From VAZQ01 sp963739175 (GTDB lineage: Bacteria > Pseudomonadota > Alphaproteobacteria > Rhizobiales > Xanthobacteraceae), in contig CAVTZH010000009.1 in the NCBI GenBank assembly GCA_963739175.1, positions 1,426,001 to 1,490,000 on the forward strand: DNA of 64,000 bases, read 5' to 3'. The translations under genes were made by a program, and so were the position numbers. The notes below the pieces were generated by a model. The model saw only the letters and a list, made by a program, of their open reading frames with translations, did not search any database and was not told the origin of the DNA. Positions 1-9,337 of the stretch are shown one piece after another. Every line of letters begins with the position of its first letter. Within the stretch, counting starts at the first letter, position 1.

Positions 1-350
1 GCGCAGCAAGAAGCCGCTCGCCTATTCATCGTCCGGTCCGGCCTCGCAGCGGCTTGGCGAGGCGCTTGCGAAAGAAGTTCGAGATCAAGACCGTGCACAT
101 ACCCTATCGGGCGGCGCAGCAGGGCATACTTGATCTCCTCGGCAGGCATATCGACTTTTCGGTCGTGGACGTCGGTGCGGCGGTGGGGCAGATCCAGGGT
201 GGCCTGGTGTTGGCACTCGCGGTCACCGGCAAACAGCGGGACCCGGATTTCCCGGATGTGCCGACCTTTGCGGAGGCGGGCTATCCCGAACTTGCCGGGG
301 TCTTCCCTGGAGGCAATCCCACGAGCAAGACGGCCCATGCCCGGCATTGA
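1..350 (+). pseudogene. Bug/TctC-type solute receptor, 3' remnant, frameshifted
   Basis: Bug proteins are periplasmic receptors for carboxylates, usually about 320 residues. Reading frame 2 from base 2 gives the receptor core text 'KKPLAYSSSGPASQRLGEAL'. At about base 75-80 the match moves to frame 3, which continues with 'KTVHIPYR' and 'FPDVPTFAEAGYPELAG', both standard Bug motifs. One extra base near 77 explains the shift. The C-terminal 70-80 residues expected after the AEAGYPELAG segment are missing: the frame ends at 350, inside moaB. The gene is therefore cut by the window edge, frameshifted, and truncated at its 3' end. The family call is firm; the ligand is unknown. Confidence 0.7.
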
Positions 351-900
351 CCAAAGCAGACAATTCGTTCCGCTTACCATCGCGGTGCTCACCGTGTCCG
401 ACACGCGCGAACTGGCCGACGACAAGTCGGGCGCGACGCTCGCCGAGCGCATCAAGGCCGCCGGCCACACCGTGCACGAGCGCGCGATCGTGACCGACGA
501 CGTCGAGGCGATCCGCGCGCGCGTGAAGCAATGGATCGCGGCGCCGGCGGTCGACGTGATCATCACCACCGGCGGCACCGGCTTCACCGGCCGCGACGTG
601 ACGCCGGAGGCGATCGAGCCGCTGTTCGAGAAGAAGATGGAAGGCTTCGCCACGCTGTTTCTGATGGTGAGCCACGCCAAGATCGGCACCTCGGCGATCC
701 AGACCCGCGCCACCGCCGGCGTCGCCGGTGCGACCTACATCTTCTGCCTGCCGGGCTCGCCCGGCGCCTGCCGCGACGCCTGGGACGAGATCCTGCTGCA
801 CCAGCTCGACTACCGCTACCGGCCGTGCAACTTCGTCGAGATCATGCCGCGGCTCGACGAGCATTTGCGCCGCCCGAAGGCCAAGGGCGCGACGGTGTAG
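337..900 (+). CDS. moaB: Molybdenum cofactor biosynthesis protein MoaB
   Basis: The 187-residue product is a MoaB/MogA-fold protein that acts in molybdopterin adenylylation in the cytoplasm. It has 'LTVSDTR' near residue 18 and the molybdopterin-binding loop 'TTGGTGFTGRDVTPEA' around residues 72-88. The C-terminal 'EIMPRLDEHLRRPKAKG' tail is typical of alphaproteobacterial MoaB. ATG at 337 is the only in-frame ATG before the conserved core, and the ribosome-binding site is poor. The start overlaps the end of the Bug remnant by 14 bases, so that remnant probably lost its 3' end by deletion up to moaB. No other molybdenum genes are nearby except the ModA-like protein at 2744. Confidence 0.9.
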   Translation: MPGIDQSRQFVPLTIAVLTVSDTRELADDKSGATLAERIKAAGHTVHERAIVTDDVEAIRARVKQWIAAPAVDVIITTGGTGFTGRDVTPEAIEPLFEKKMEGFATLFLMVSHAKIGTSAIQTRATAGVAGATYIFCLPGSPGACRDAWDEILLHQLDYRYRPCNFVEIMPRLDEHLRRPKAKGATV

Positions 901-904
901 TTGT

Positions 905-1043
905 TCTCGCGTGTCCCGGGCGCAGCGCAGTACGAAGTAGTGCGCTGCAGACCCGGGACCCGGTTCCTTCACACCAACAAAGTAACCGGGGTCCCGGATC
1001 AGCGGTGCATCACTGCGTGCTGCACCGCGTCCGGGACACGAGA
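905..1043. repeat. Palindromic intergenic repeat (REP-like) after moaB
   Basis: The ends form an inverted repeat: 'CTCGCGTGTCCCGGGCG' at the left and the complement of 'CGTCCGGGACACGAG' at the right. Inside, 'CCCGGGACCCGGTT' faces 'ACCGGGGTCCCGG'. It fills the gap between two converging genes, so it may also act as a bidirectional terminator. A partial related piece, 'GCGCCCGGGACAC', lies at 6003-6015. The type is common in Bradyrhizobium-like genomes; that family link is from memory. Confidence 0.65.
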
Positions 1044-1046
1044 GCA

Positions 1047-2703
1047 TCACTTCGTCGCGTCGTGCACGACCTTGCCGCCCACCATCGTGATCAGCGGCTT
1101 GAGGTCCTTGATCTCGTCCGCCGGCACCGTCAGGTAGTCGCGGTCGAGCACCAAGAGGTCGGCATATTTGCCGCGCGCCAGTGACCCGATGTTCGCTTCC
1201 TGGAACAGGAAATAGGCGTTCGAGCGCGTGTGCGCGATCAGCGCTTCCTCGCGGGTGATGGTCTGGCGGTTCACATGACGTCCGCCGATCATCTTGCCGG
1301 TGATCGCGAAGCTCAGCGTGTAGAACGGATTGGACGGCGTCACCGCGGTGGCGTCGGAGCCGAGCCCCCAGTGGATGCCGGAATCCTGCACGCGGCGGAA
1401 CGGCGGCATGTCCCAGGCCTTGTCGCCGTGCACCTTGTGCATCAGCGCGCCCTGGATCAGCGGCCGGCTGTGCAGCTGCGCCGACATGCCGAGCCGCTTC
1501 ATGCGATCGAGCTGCGCCTCGGTGACCTGATCGAGGTGCGAGTACACCCAGCGCAGCACCTTGATCGAGCGCTCCTTGTTCACCGCCTCATACTGCTCGA
1601 GGAACGCGTCGATCGCGGTCTCCATCTCCACGTGCGCGTTGAGGTGGATGCCCTGCTTGGCGAGGGCGTCCGCGAGGCGGCGCACCTGCGCCATCACCGC
1701 CGGATTCATCGGGCCGTCGGCGCGCATGGTGTTGGTGGTCGCCGGGCCGTAAGTCGATTCACCCCAGCCGATGTGGTCGAAATAGTCGTTGCCGCGGAAC
1801 GGCACGGTGTGCGGCACTTCCGCCAGCACCTTGTCCATCTGTTCCGGGCGTCGCCGGCTGGCGGATGGTGAGCCAGAACACCCGCACATTGAGCTCGCCG
1901 GCGTCGGCGAGGCGGCGATACGGCTCGTAGTGTCGCGCGCTCATGCCGCGGCCGCCGAGGTCCGACCACGCCGTGATGCCGAGCGAATTCAGATACGACA
2001 CCAGCTTTCGCGTATTGGCGAACCAGGTCTCCTGGTCGGCATGCGGCACCTTGGCGGCCACGAAGGCGACGCCACCGGCGCCGCGCACCAGGCCGGTGAG
2101 CTTGCCGGACGCGTCCTTCTCGATTGTTCCGCCGGGCGGATTGGCGGTGCTCTCGTCGATATTCGCCGCCTTCAGCGCCGCGCTGTTGAGATAGCTGTGG
2201 TTATAGACCGACTGCAGCACCACCGGATTGTTCGGCGCGATATTGTCAAGTTCAGCACGCGAAAAGCCGCGCTCCTCGTCGGTGAACTGCTCCTCCGACC
2301 AGCCGCCGAGCACGGCGATCCATTCGCCCGGCTTCGACGCGCGCACGCGCTCGATGAGAAGTGCGATGGCGCGCTTGCGCGAAGTGACGCCGTCGAAGCG
2401 CAGCTCGTTGTGCTCGGCGGCGCGCACCCAGTGCGAATGGTTGTCGATCAGGCCGGGGATGACGGTCCGGCCGGCAAGCTCGATGGTGCGCGTTTGCGGT
2501 CCCCTGAGCTTGCCGATCTCGGCATTGCTGCCGACTGCGACGATGCGCTGCCCGCGGATCGCGATCGCTTCGGCGATGGTGAAGCGGTCGTCGACGGTGA
2601 CGATCTTGCCGTTGACGAGGATGATGTCGGCCGGCGTCTGTGCTGCCGCCGGCGTGGCGCCGAATAGCATCAAGGCAAAGGCAGCGATCAGCAACGCGCG
2701 CAT
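1047..2703 (-). pseudogene. Exported amidohydrolase (YtcJ-like, amidohydrolase 3), one frameshift
   Basis: Two adjacent frames together make one protein of about 550 residues, the usual length for YtcJ-type metal-dependent hydrolases. The N-terminal part has a Sec signal peptide ending 'AAAQ', then 'LVNGKIVTVD' and the metal-binding 'GLIDNHSHW'. The C-terminal part has 'GLGSDATAVTP', and 'GSLARGKYADLLVLDRDYL' near the end, both family hallmarks. The frames join at the GGG run 1846-1848: removing one base links 'WLTIRQPAT' to 'PEQMDKVLAEVP'. ATG at 2703 is preferred because GGAGAG lies 5-6 bases upstream and it opens the signal peptide. Either the gene is recently inactivated or one base is miscalled. 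The substrate cannot be read from the sequence. Confidence 0.8.
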
Positions 2704-2743
2704 CGAACTCTCCATCTTCCTGAATTTCAAAAACGAGGCCGGG

Positions 2744-3493
2744 TCACGCCGGCGGCTCGAGGCCCCTTGCCTGCATCACGCGTATGGCGTCCGGCGACGC
2801 GAGGAACTTCAGCAACGTGCGGGCCGCGTCGGGCGCTTTGGCGCTGGCGCCGATGGCGGCGGGGAACACGGTGAAGTGCTGGATTTCCGCCGGCAGCCGG
2901 CCGGCGAGCTCCGCCTCCGGCACCAGGCCCACCTCGCTCGCCTGCGTGAAGCCGAGTTCGGTCGCTCCGGTGCCGGCCATGGTGGCGCCCGAGCCGTCCT
3001 TGAATTTCGCCTTCACCACGGCGGTGACGCCGAGCTTGTCGAACAGGCTCCAGAGATAGATGCCGGTCAGGCCGCGCTCGTTGAAGCCGATCGATTTCGC
3101 ATCAACGACCATGCGCTTGAATGCATCGACCGTGCCGAGGTCGGGCTTGGGCGCGCCCTTGCGCACCGCGACGCCGAGCCCCGAGCGCGCGACGACGACG
3201 CGCGAAGCCGCGGCGAGCTTGCCCTGCTTGATGAGATCATCGATCGCGCCTTCGCCAATCAGCGCGAGGTCGACCGCTTCGCCCTTCTCGATGCGGACCT
3301 TCAGCGGATCGGTCGAGCCGAACGCGACCTTGAGCCGGTGCTCGGTCGTCTTCTCGAACAGCGGGATCAACTCGGGGAAAGATGTCTTGAATGCATTGGA
3401 GACGAGTACGGTGACTTCGGCGGCGGTCGCGGGAACGGCGCTGAGCGCCATCGCAAGTCCAACCGCTGCGGCGGCGAGTGCGTTTTGTCTCAT
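2744..3493 (-). CDS. ModA-like periplasmic anion-binding protein
   Basis: The product is about 249 residues with a signal peptide ending 'ATAAE'. It has the layout of class II periplasmic binding proteins of the molybdate/sulfate type: 'VTVLVSNAFKTSFPELIPLFEK' at the N-terminus and a C-terminal 'LLKFLASPDAIRVMQARGLEP' typical of ModA relatives. The start at 3493 follows GGGAGG with good spacing. The gene lies just downstream of the amidohydrolase on the reverse strand, 40 bases away, but is transcribed first, so the two may form an operon. No permease or ATPase is adjacent, so it is an orphan receptor. The molybdate ligand is not certain. Confidence 0.75.
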   Translation of the reverse strand: MRQNALAAAAVGLAMALSAVPATAAEVTVLVSNAFKTSFPELIPLFEKTTEHRLKVAFGSTDPLKVRIEKGEAVDLALIGEGAIDDLIKQGKLAAASRVVVARSGLGVAVRKGAPKPDLGTVDAFKRMVVDAKSIGFNERGLTGIYLWSLFDKLGVTAVVKAKFKDGSGATMAGTGATELGFTQASEVGLVPEAELAGRLPAEIQHFTVFPAAIGASAKAPDAARTLLKFLASPDAIRVMQARGLEPPA

Positions 3494-3650
3494 GGCAAGT
3501 CCTCCCGGCGTCACGTGCCGGTGCTTGTTGTGGTGCCCGGCTCTCGTGCGACGGCGTCAGAATAGCACGGAATCTTCCTGCGCCACCTCGACGACTGCAC
3601 CCGTCCGTGCCAACCTTTGCGCAACAAAACAAACGTGACGGGAGGTAGTG

Positions 3651-4757
3651 ATGCCCAGCAAGCCAGCATGTCTTGCCGCTCTCGCGGCATTGGTTGCGAT
3701 CGCCGCTACGCAGGTGGCGCAAGTCAACGCGCAGACCCGCTCGATGCCGGTGTTCGAAGTCGACCGCGCCTGGCCGAAGGTGCCGCCGCAATGGCGGCTC
3801 GCCGATCCCTCCAGCATCGGCATCGACGCGCAGGACAATATCTGGGTGCTGCAGCGGCCGCGCACGCTCAAGCCCGAGCAGGCGAAGATGGCGGCGCCGG
3901 CGATCCTGGTGTTCGACAACGCCGGCAACTTCATCAAGGCGTGGGGCGGCGACGGCGCGGGGTTCGAATGGCCGCAGCGCGAGCACGGCATCCACATCGA
4001 CCACAAGGGCTTCGTCTGGATCGGCGGCAACAACTGCGCCGCTCGCGCGCTGCCGGGCCTCAAGCAGGTCGGCGACGACCAGCTCGTGAAGTTCACGCAG
4101 GACGGCAAGCTCGTGTTGCAGATCGGCAAGGCCAGCGCCAGCACTGGGAATGCCGACACCGCAAACCTGCATCAGCCGGCCGACGTGTGGGTGCATCCGC
4201 CGACCAACGAGATCTTCGTCGCCGACGGTTACGGCAATCACCGCGTGATCGTGCTCGATGCCGACACCGGCAAGTTCAAGCGGATGTGGGGCGCGTTCGG
4301 CGCCAAGCCGGCGGACAAGGACGAATGCCCGCCGCCGAGCATCACCATAGCGCCGCCGCCCGGCAAAGGCCCCGACCAGTTCAGCATCGTGCATGCCATC
4401 CGCGTGTCCAGCGACGGCATCGTCTATGTCGCCGACCGCGAGCACCGGCGCGTGCAGACCTTCACCCTCGACGGCAAGTATCTCACGCAGCTGGTGCGCG
4501 GCAACGCGCCGTTCGCGCGTAACGTCGCGCTGTCGCACGACCCGCAGCAGCAGCACCTTTATGTCGGCGGCGGCACCGACATCGTGGTGGTCGACCGCAA
4601 ATCGATGGAGATCGTCGGATCGATCGAGGGCGGCGGGCTGGTCGGCGGCGGCCACCAGCTCGGCGTCGACTCCAAGGGCAACCTCTATGTGGCCGCGACC
4701 AATCGCGGCGTGCAGAAGCTGACGTTCAAGGGATTGGCGCCGGCGGCGACGCGCTGA
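3651..4757 (+). CDS. Exported NHL-repeat beta-propeller protein
   Basis: The 368-residue product has an N-terminal signal peptide (residues 1-28, ending 'NAQ'). Repeated blades follow, of the form 'hGIDxxDNIWVLxR', 'IFVADGYGNHRVIVLD' and 'VYVADREHRRVQTFTLDG'. This spacing marks an NHL-type six-bladed propeller. Such exported proteins are usually binding or lyase-like scaffolds; no catalytic site is evident. ATG at 3651 is chosen over the in-frame GTG at 3648 because GGGAGG lies at 3640-3645. It diverges from the ModA-like gene and is followed after 35 bases by the hydrolase at 4793, a likely operon partner. Confidence 0.8.
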   Translation: MPSKPACLAALAALVAIAATQVAQVNAQTRSMPVFEVDRAWPKVPPQWRLADPSSIGIDAQDNIWVLQRPRTLKPEQAKMAAPAILVFDNAGNFIKAWGGDGAGFEWPQREHGIHIDHKGFVWIGGNNCAARALPGLKQVGDDQLVKFTQDGKLVLQIGKASASTGNADTANLHQPADVWVHPPTNEIFVADGYGNHRVIVLDADTGKFKRMWGAFGAKPADKDECPPPSITIAPPPGKGPDQFSIVHAIRVSSDGIVYVADREHRRVQTFTLDGKYLTQLVRGNAPFARNVALSHDPQQQHLYVGGGTDIVVVDRKSMEIVGSIEGGGLVGGGHQLGVDSKGNLYVAATNRGVQKLTFKGLAPAATR

Positions 4758-4792
4758 GCGGCGCACGCAACAAAAACGCCAGGGAGGCGACC

Positions 4793-5998
4793 ATGCTGAC
4801 CCGCTGGCTACTGGCATGTGCGATGGGAGCAGTGATGGTGGTTGCGAACAACGAGCCGACCGGCGCGCAGGTGCGCTCGCTCGACGAGGTCAAGCAGGAA
4901 GTCCTGCGCCGCGCCGGCAAGATCAATCCGTTCAACCATATCCGTCCGGACGATGCGCAGCGCATCGTCGCGTCATTGACCAGCCTCGACCGCGATCACT
5001 GGGCGGAGACCTGGTGCAAGGTCGGGCTCGATTACGAGGCGCAGGGCGATGCCCGCGCCAAGGCCGGCGCCAGCGGCAAGGAGCTCGCCGACATCTATTT
5101 CCTGGCGTCCGACTACTGCCGGATCGGCCGCTATCCGGTCGCCAATACGCCGGGCAAGAAAGCCGCCTATCAGCATTCGGTCCGCATGTACCGCAAGGCG
5201 GCGCAGCATTTCGCGAACCCGCTGCAGATCGTCGAGATTCCGTTTCAGGGAACGAAGCTCACCGGCTATCTCACGATCCCAAAGGGCGCAACGCGCCCGC
5301 CGGTCGTGATGCATTGGGGCGGTGTCGACGGCTGGAAGGAAGACCGTGAAACGCAGAACCGCTTCCTGCATCGCGCCGGCCTGGCGACGCTCACCGTTGA
5401 TATGCCGGGCACCGGCGAACATCCGATCCTCTACGGCGATCCGGCTGCGGTGAAGACCTATTCGGCCTGGATCGATCATCTCGCCGGCCGCAGCGACGTC
5501 GACGGCAGCCGCGTCGCCGTCTGGGGCGCGAGCTTCGGTGGCTACTGGGCGGCGCGGCTCGCTTACGTGGAGGCGAAGCGGCTCAAGGGCGCGGTGTTCC
5601 ACGGCGGCAACGTGCACTACGGCTTCCAGCGCGACTGGCTGGTGCCGGCTTTCACCACCGGCGGCGCCACGTATCTCTTTGGCGCCGCGAGCCTGCTTGA
5701 AGCGCGCGCGCAGGCGATGGGCACCAAGACGATGGACGAATTCCTCGACGCGGTGCCGAAGCTCTCATTGAAAGAGCTCGGCCTGATCGACCAGCCGTCG
5801 GCGCCGATCCTCGGCGTCAACGGCAAGCTCGACGATCAGGCGCCGGTGCAGGACATCTATTTCCTGATGGAGCACGGCACGCCGAAGGAGGCGCGCATCT
5901 ATCCGCAGGGCCGCCATATGGGCCGCACGCCTGGCCAGCCTGAGGATGAAATCGTGTCGATGATTTCCGGCTGGCTGAAGGACAAGCTGACGCGGTGA
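4793..5998 (+). CDS. Exported alpha/beta hydrolase (FrsA/DUF1100-like esterase)
   Basis: The 401-residue product begins with a signal peptide ('LLACAMGAVMVVAN'). A helical N-terminal section precedes an alpha/beta hydrolase domain at about residues 140-400. The nucleophile elbow is 'GASFGG' near residue 245. The candidate acid is in 'NGKLDDQAPV' and the candidate histidine in 'QGRHMGRTP', which completes a Ser-Asp-His triad. The start follows GGGAGG. It lies 35 bases after the NHL-repeat gene on the same strand, so the pair may act together on one extracytoplasmic substrate. The substrate is unknown. Confidence 0.8.
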   Translation: MLTRWLLACAMGAVMVVANNEPTGAQVRSLDEVKQEVLRRAGKINPFNHIRPDDAQRIVASLTSLDRDHWAETWCKVGLDYEAQGDARAKAGASGKELADIYFLASDYCRIGRYPVANTPGKKAAYQHSVRMYRKAAQHFANPLQIVEIPFQGTKLTGYLTIPKGATRPPVVMHWGGVDGWKEDRETQNRFLHRAGLATLTVDMPGTGEHPILYGDPAAVKTYSAWIDHLAGRSDVDGSRVAVWGASFGGYWAARLAYVEAKRLKGAVFHGGNVHYGFQRDWLVPAFTTGGATYLFGAASLLEARAQAMGTKTMDEFLDAVPKLSLKELGLIDQPSAPILGVNGKLDDQAPVQDIYFLMEHGTPKEARIYPQGRHMGRTPGQPEDEIVSMISGWLKDKLTR

Positions 5999-6017
5999 TG
6001 CTGCGCCCGGGACACAG

Positions 6018-6593
6018 TCAGATATTCGACGTCATCGAGACGTCGAGCGTCGTGATCCGGCCGCGGCCGAGGCGGCGCAGCAAGTCCGCCTCCGGGTCGG
6101 CGGCGTCGGCCTTGTAGCCGCCCATGCTCTGATAGAGCGATTTTGCGATCAGCAGACCCTGCGACGGCTTCAGTTTCGCACCCAGCGCCGCGCCGATCAG
6201 CGCGAACGCCTCGGCGAGTTGCGAGCGGCCGCGGCCGCCCCGCGCGCGGAATACCGCGGCCTGTGTTTCGCCACCGGCCAGCTCGGATTCGCGGACGAAG
6301 CGGTGCAGTTCGTCGATCCAGTTCGTGCCGGGGATACAGCCGGGCTGCACGAACCACAGCCAGTCGGCGCGCGCCGTGGCGGCAGCGGCGGCGAGCCGTG
6401 CGCCGCGCTCGCCCGGGATCACCAGAAAGCGGCAGCCGGCGACGTCGGCGACCTTCGGCGTGCCGTCCTTGGAGCCGGCATCGGCGACGATGACCTCGCG
6501 CAGCACACCGTCGAGCGCGCCGGGCACCAGCGCCGCCAAAGTGTGCGCCAGCAGCCGCTCTGATTCGTGCGTGGGGATGACCACGCTGATCAT
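6018..6593 (-). CDS. Short family-2 glycosyltransferase
   Basis: The 191-residue product starts 'MISVVIPTHESERLLAHTL', the GT2 nucleotide-sugar binding start. It has 'VIVADAGSKDGT' near residue 36 and 'ADWLWFVQPGCIPG' where the metal-binding acidic motif normally sits; the usual DxD is replaced there. It matches the short GT2-like group that often lies near radical SAM genes, and one diverges from it at 6730. No membrane anchor is seen. The start follows a GGGGGCGG stretch. Acceptor and donor are unknown. Confidence 0.75.
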   Translation of the reverse strand: MISVVIPTHESERLLAHTLAALVPGALDGVLREVIVADAGSKDGTPKVADVAGCRFLVIPGERGARLAAAAATARADWLWFVQPGCIPGTNWIDELHRFVRESELAGGETQAAVFRARGGRGRSQLAEAFALIGAALGAKLKPSQGLLIAKSLYQSMGGYKADAADPEADLLRRLGRGRITTLDVSMTSNI

Positions 6594-6729
6594 GGGAACC
6601 GCCCCCAGTGAGAAACCGTTTCCACCATATCCTGTGCCGCCTTGCCAGAGCGGCCACGAGATGCCGCCTTTGCCAACAGGCCGTCATGTTGTTCTTGTTT
6701 TGTTCACAATGTCGGATTAGATCATTGCC

Positions 6730-7926
6730 ATGGCTCGTTCTTCGACAGCCCTGAAACGCCCGCCGGCGCCTTCTTCGCCCTCCTTGCCAACGCCGGCGGG
6801 CGGCTTCTACCGGCGCGCCCCGGCGATCGACCTCGATCAGCCGGCCGACGCCGCGGTTGCCGTCGACACGGAGCGGCGGCGCGGACGCGGCGCGCAGTCG
6901 AATGCCTCGGGCCGCTACGAGCCGACCGCGCGGATCGCATTCGACGACGGCTGGCAGGCGCTCGAAGAGCTGCCGCTGTTCAAGACCACGGTCTCGGTCG
7001 ACGCGACGCGCAAGATCATCACCCGCAACGACTTCCCCGACATCTCGTTCGACCGTTCGATCAATCCCTATCGCGGCTGCGAGCACGGCTGCATCTATTG
7101 CTTCGCGCGGCCGACCCACGCCTATCTCGGCCTGTCGCCCGGCCTCGACTTCGAGTCGAAGCTGTTCATGAAGCCGGAGGCCGCCAAGCTTTTGGAGCGC
7201 GAGCTCTCCGATCCGAAATATTCGCCGCGCACCATCGCCATCGGCACCAACACCGATCCGTACCAGCCGATCGAGAAGCAGTATCAGATCATGCGGCGGA
7301 TCCTCGAAGTGCTCGACCACTTCGGCCATCCGGTCGGCATCGTGACGAAGTCGGCGCTGGTGCTGCGCGACCTCGACATCCTGTCGCGCATGGCGAAGCG
7401 CAACATCGCCAAGGTCGCGCTGTCGGTGACCACGCTCGACCCGAAGCTCGCGCGGCTGATGGAGCCGCGCGCCTCGACGCCGGCAAAGCGGCTCGAGGCA
7501 TTGCAGAAGCTCTCCGAAGCGGGTGTGCCGGCGACGGTGATGGTCGCGCCGGTCATTCCCGCGATCAACGACGCCGAGATGGAGCGCATCCTCGATTCCG
7601 CCGCCGCCGTCGGCGTCAAGGAGGCGGGCTACGTCTTGCTGCGGCTTCCGCTCGAAGTGCGCGACCTGTTCCGCGAATGGCTGATGGCGAACTTCCCGGA
7701 TCGCTATCGCCATGTGTTCAAGCTGATCCGCGACATGCGCGGCGGCAAGGACTACGATTCCAAATGGGGCGAGCGGCAGACCGGCTCAGGCCCGATGGCC
7801 TGGATGATCGGACGCCGCTTCGAGGCGACCTGCGAGAAGCTCAATCTCAACCGGGTGCGCACCAGGCTTACCACCGAGCATTTCTCGCCGCCCAAGCAGG
7901 AAGCGCCGCAGTTGAGTTTGTTCTGA
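6730..7926 (+). CDS. PA0069-family radical SAM protein
   Basis: The 398-residue product carries the cluster motif 'CEHGCIYC' (C-x3-C-x2-C), preceded by 'INPYRG', about residue 118. This matches the spore-photoproduct-lyase-like radical SAM family typified by PA0069 and Rv2578c. The first 70 residues are low-complexity and probably disordered. The C-terminal 'MAWMIGRRFEATCEKLNLN' is conserved in the family. Radical SAM enzymes cleave S-adenosylmethionine at a 4Fe-4S cluster; the substrate of this group is not established. The divergent GT2 and the downstream VOC gene, 12 bases away, give no clear pathway. Confidence 0.88.
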   Translation: MARSSTALKRPPAPSSPSLPTPAGGFYRRAPAIDLDQPADAAVAVDTERRRGRGAQSNASGRYEPTARIAFDDGWQALEELPLFKTTVSVDATRKIITRNDFPDISFDRSINPYRGCEHGCIYCFARPTHAYLGLSPGLDFESKLFMKPEAAKLLERELSDPKYSPRTIAIGTNTDPYQPIEKQYQIMRRILEVLDHFGHPVGIVTKSALVLRDLDILSRMAKRNIAKVALSVTTLDPKLARLMEPRASTPAKRLEALQKLSEAGVPATVMVAPVIPAINDAEMERILDSAAAVGVKEAGYVLLRLPLEVRDLFREWLMANFPDRYRHVFKLIRDMRGGKDYDSKWGERQTGSGPMAWMIGRRFEATCEKLNLNRVRTRLTTEHFSPPKQEAPQLSLF

Positions 7927-7938
7927 GGGGCCGTTGCA

Positions 7939-8376
7939 ATGGACACGCCTGCCGCACGTCTGACGCTGCTGACGATCTGTGTGAGCGATCTTGCGAAAAG
8001 CACGGCGTTCTATGAGGCGCTGGGATTCTGCCGCCGGGCGCGCAAGGCCGAAGGTGTTGCGTTCTTTGACGCCGGCGGCGTCGTTCTCTCGTTGTGGTCG
8101 GCGGCTGAGATGGCGAAGGACGCCGGCATTGCGGTCGAGCGGCCAGCCGGGTTTCGCGACGTGTCGCTCGCCTGGAACGTGGCTTCGCCCGAGGAGGTCG
8201 ATCGCGCCATGACGCGAGCGGCGTCCGCCGGCGCCCGGATTCTGAGAAAGCCGGAGACGGCGTTCTGGGGTGGCTACACCTTCTATTTCTCCGATCCCGA
8301 CGATCACATCTGGGAGGTCGCGCACAATCCGGGCTTCCCATTGTCCGATGACGGCCGGCTGACCTTGCCGGATTGA
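7939..8376 (+). CDS. VOC-family (glyoxalase/bleomycin-resistance fold) protein
   Basis: The 145-residue product has one VOC module pair: 'LLTICVSDLAKSTAFYEALG' at residues 10-29 and the closing 'FYFSDPDDHIWEVAHNP' near residue 117. The last glutamate is a typical metal ligand. Family members isomerise, cleave or bind small electrophiles. Twelve bases separate it from the radical SAM gene, so co-transcription is likely. No specific substrate can be assigned. Confidence 0.82.
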   Translation: MDTPAARLTLLTICVSDLAKSTAFYEALGFCRRARKAEGVAFFDAGGVVLSLWSAAEMAKDAGIAVERPAGFRDVSLAWNVASPEEVDRAMTRAASAGARILRKPETAFWGGYTFYFSDPDDHIWEVAHNPGFPLSDDGRLTLPD

Positions 8377-8413
8377 TCGGATCCCGAGCTCAGGCGGCGC
8401 CAAGGGCGCGTTC

Positions 8414-8447
8414 GGCTCCCTCTCGCCCTTTTCGGGGAGAGGGAGCC
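8414..8447. repeat. Hairpin after the VOC gene
   Basis: A perfect 11-base stem, GGCTCCCTCTC with GAGAGGGAGCC, encloses a 12-base loop that can itself pair CCC with GGG. No U-tract follows on either strand, so a repeat-type hairpin is more likely than a classical terminator. It lies 38 bases after the VOC stop and 110 bases before rnhB. Confidence 0.6.
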
Positions 8448-8556
8448 CGCCTGAACCAACCGCATACCTTGACTCTGTTATCTAGATTCCTCCCCGGTTT
8501 TCACACACCGCCCACGCCAACATTGACTTGCCGCCTGTGCTGCGCACCATCGCGGC

Positions 8557-9264
8557 ATGAGTCGAAGCGCTGTGCACAAAATCATACGCCTGCCGCTCGG
8601 CGAGGAGCCGATCCGCCCGAGCTTCCGCCGCGAGCGGGCAGCGATGAAGCGCGGCGTGTGGCCGGTGGCGGGCTGCGACGAGGCGGGCAGGGGACCGCTC
8701 GCCGGTCCGGTGGTCGCCGCCGCGGTGATCCTCGATCCGGCGCGGGTTCCGCGCGGGCTCAACGATTCCAAGAAGCTCGATCGCGAGGAACGCGAGAAGC
8801 TCTACGCCAAGATCTGCGCCAGCGCCGAGGTTGCGGTGGCGTTCGCGCCGCCCTCGCGCATCGACCGCGACAACATCCTGCGCGCCTCGCTGTGGGCGCT
8901 CGCCTGTGCGGTCAAGGCGTTGCCGGTCAGGCCCAGGCTGGTGTTTGTGGACGGGCGCGACCGCATCGACGCCGGCTGCGACTGCACGGCGGTGATTCAC
9001 GGCGACGCCATCGTCGCCTCGATCGCGGCGGCCTCGATCGTCGCAAAAGTGACGCGCGACCGCCTGATGATGCGGCTTGCGCTCGCCCATCCCGGCTACG
9101 GGTTCGAGCGCCACATGGGCTACAGCGTGCCCGAACATCAGGCTGCGCTGGCGAAGCTCGGGCCGACCATCCACCACCGCCGCTCGTTCTCGCCGATTGC
9201 GGCGCACTATCTCGAGGACGGCGCCGACCCCGACGAGATTGTCCCGGCCGTATTGCCGCTCTAG
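8557..9264 (+). CDS. rnhB: Ribonuclease HII
   Basis: RNase HII cuts the RNA strand of RNA-DNA hybrids and starts ribonucleotide excision repair. The 235-residue product shows 'GCDEAGRGPLAGPVVAAA' (catalytic Asp-Glu) near residue 39, 'LNDSKKL' near residue 68, and 'IAAASIVAKVTRDRLM' near residue 155. Its closing 'YGFERHMGY' and 'HHRRSFSP' are typical. A 30-residue N-terminal extension precedes the core; the second Met, in 'AAMKRGVW', is an alternative start. Length fits the alphaproteobacterial family. Confidence 0.95.
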   Translation: MSRSAVHKIIRLPLGEEPIRPSFRRERAAMKRGVWPVAGCDEAGRGPLAGPVVAAAVILDPARVPRGLNDSKKLDREEREKLYAKICASAEVAVAFAPPSRIDRDNILRASLWALACAVKALPVRPRLVFVDGRDRIDAGCDCTAVIHGDAIVASIAAASIVAKVTRDRLMMRLALAHPGYGFERHMGYSVPEHQAALAKLGPTIHHRRSFSPIAAHYLEDGADPDEIVPAVLPL

Positions 9265-9337
9265 CCTTTGCCTCCTTAGCAACAAGCCCTAATGTCATCC
9301 CCCGTTCGGGATTGCGTCGTCGAGCGTCGCGGGGGCC

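Noticed and set aside
3237..4817. 526-codon reverse frame across the NHL-repeat gene
   Set aside because: It overlaps an intact signal-peptide-bearing gene and its product is low-complexity Arg/Ala text.
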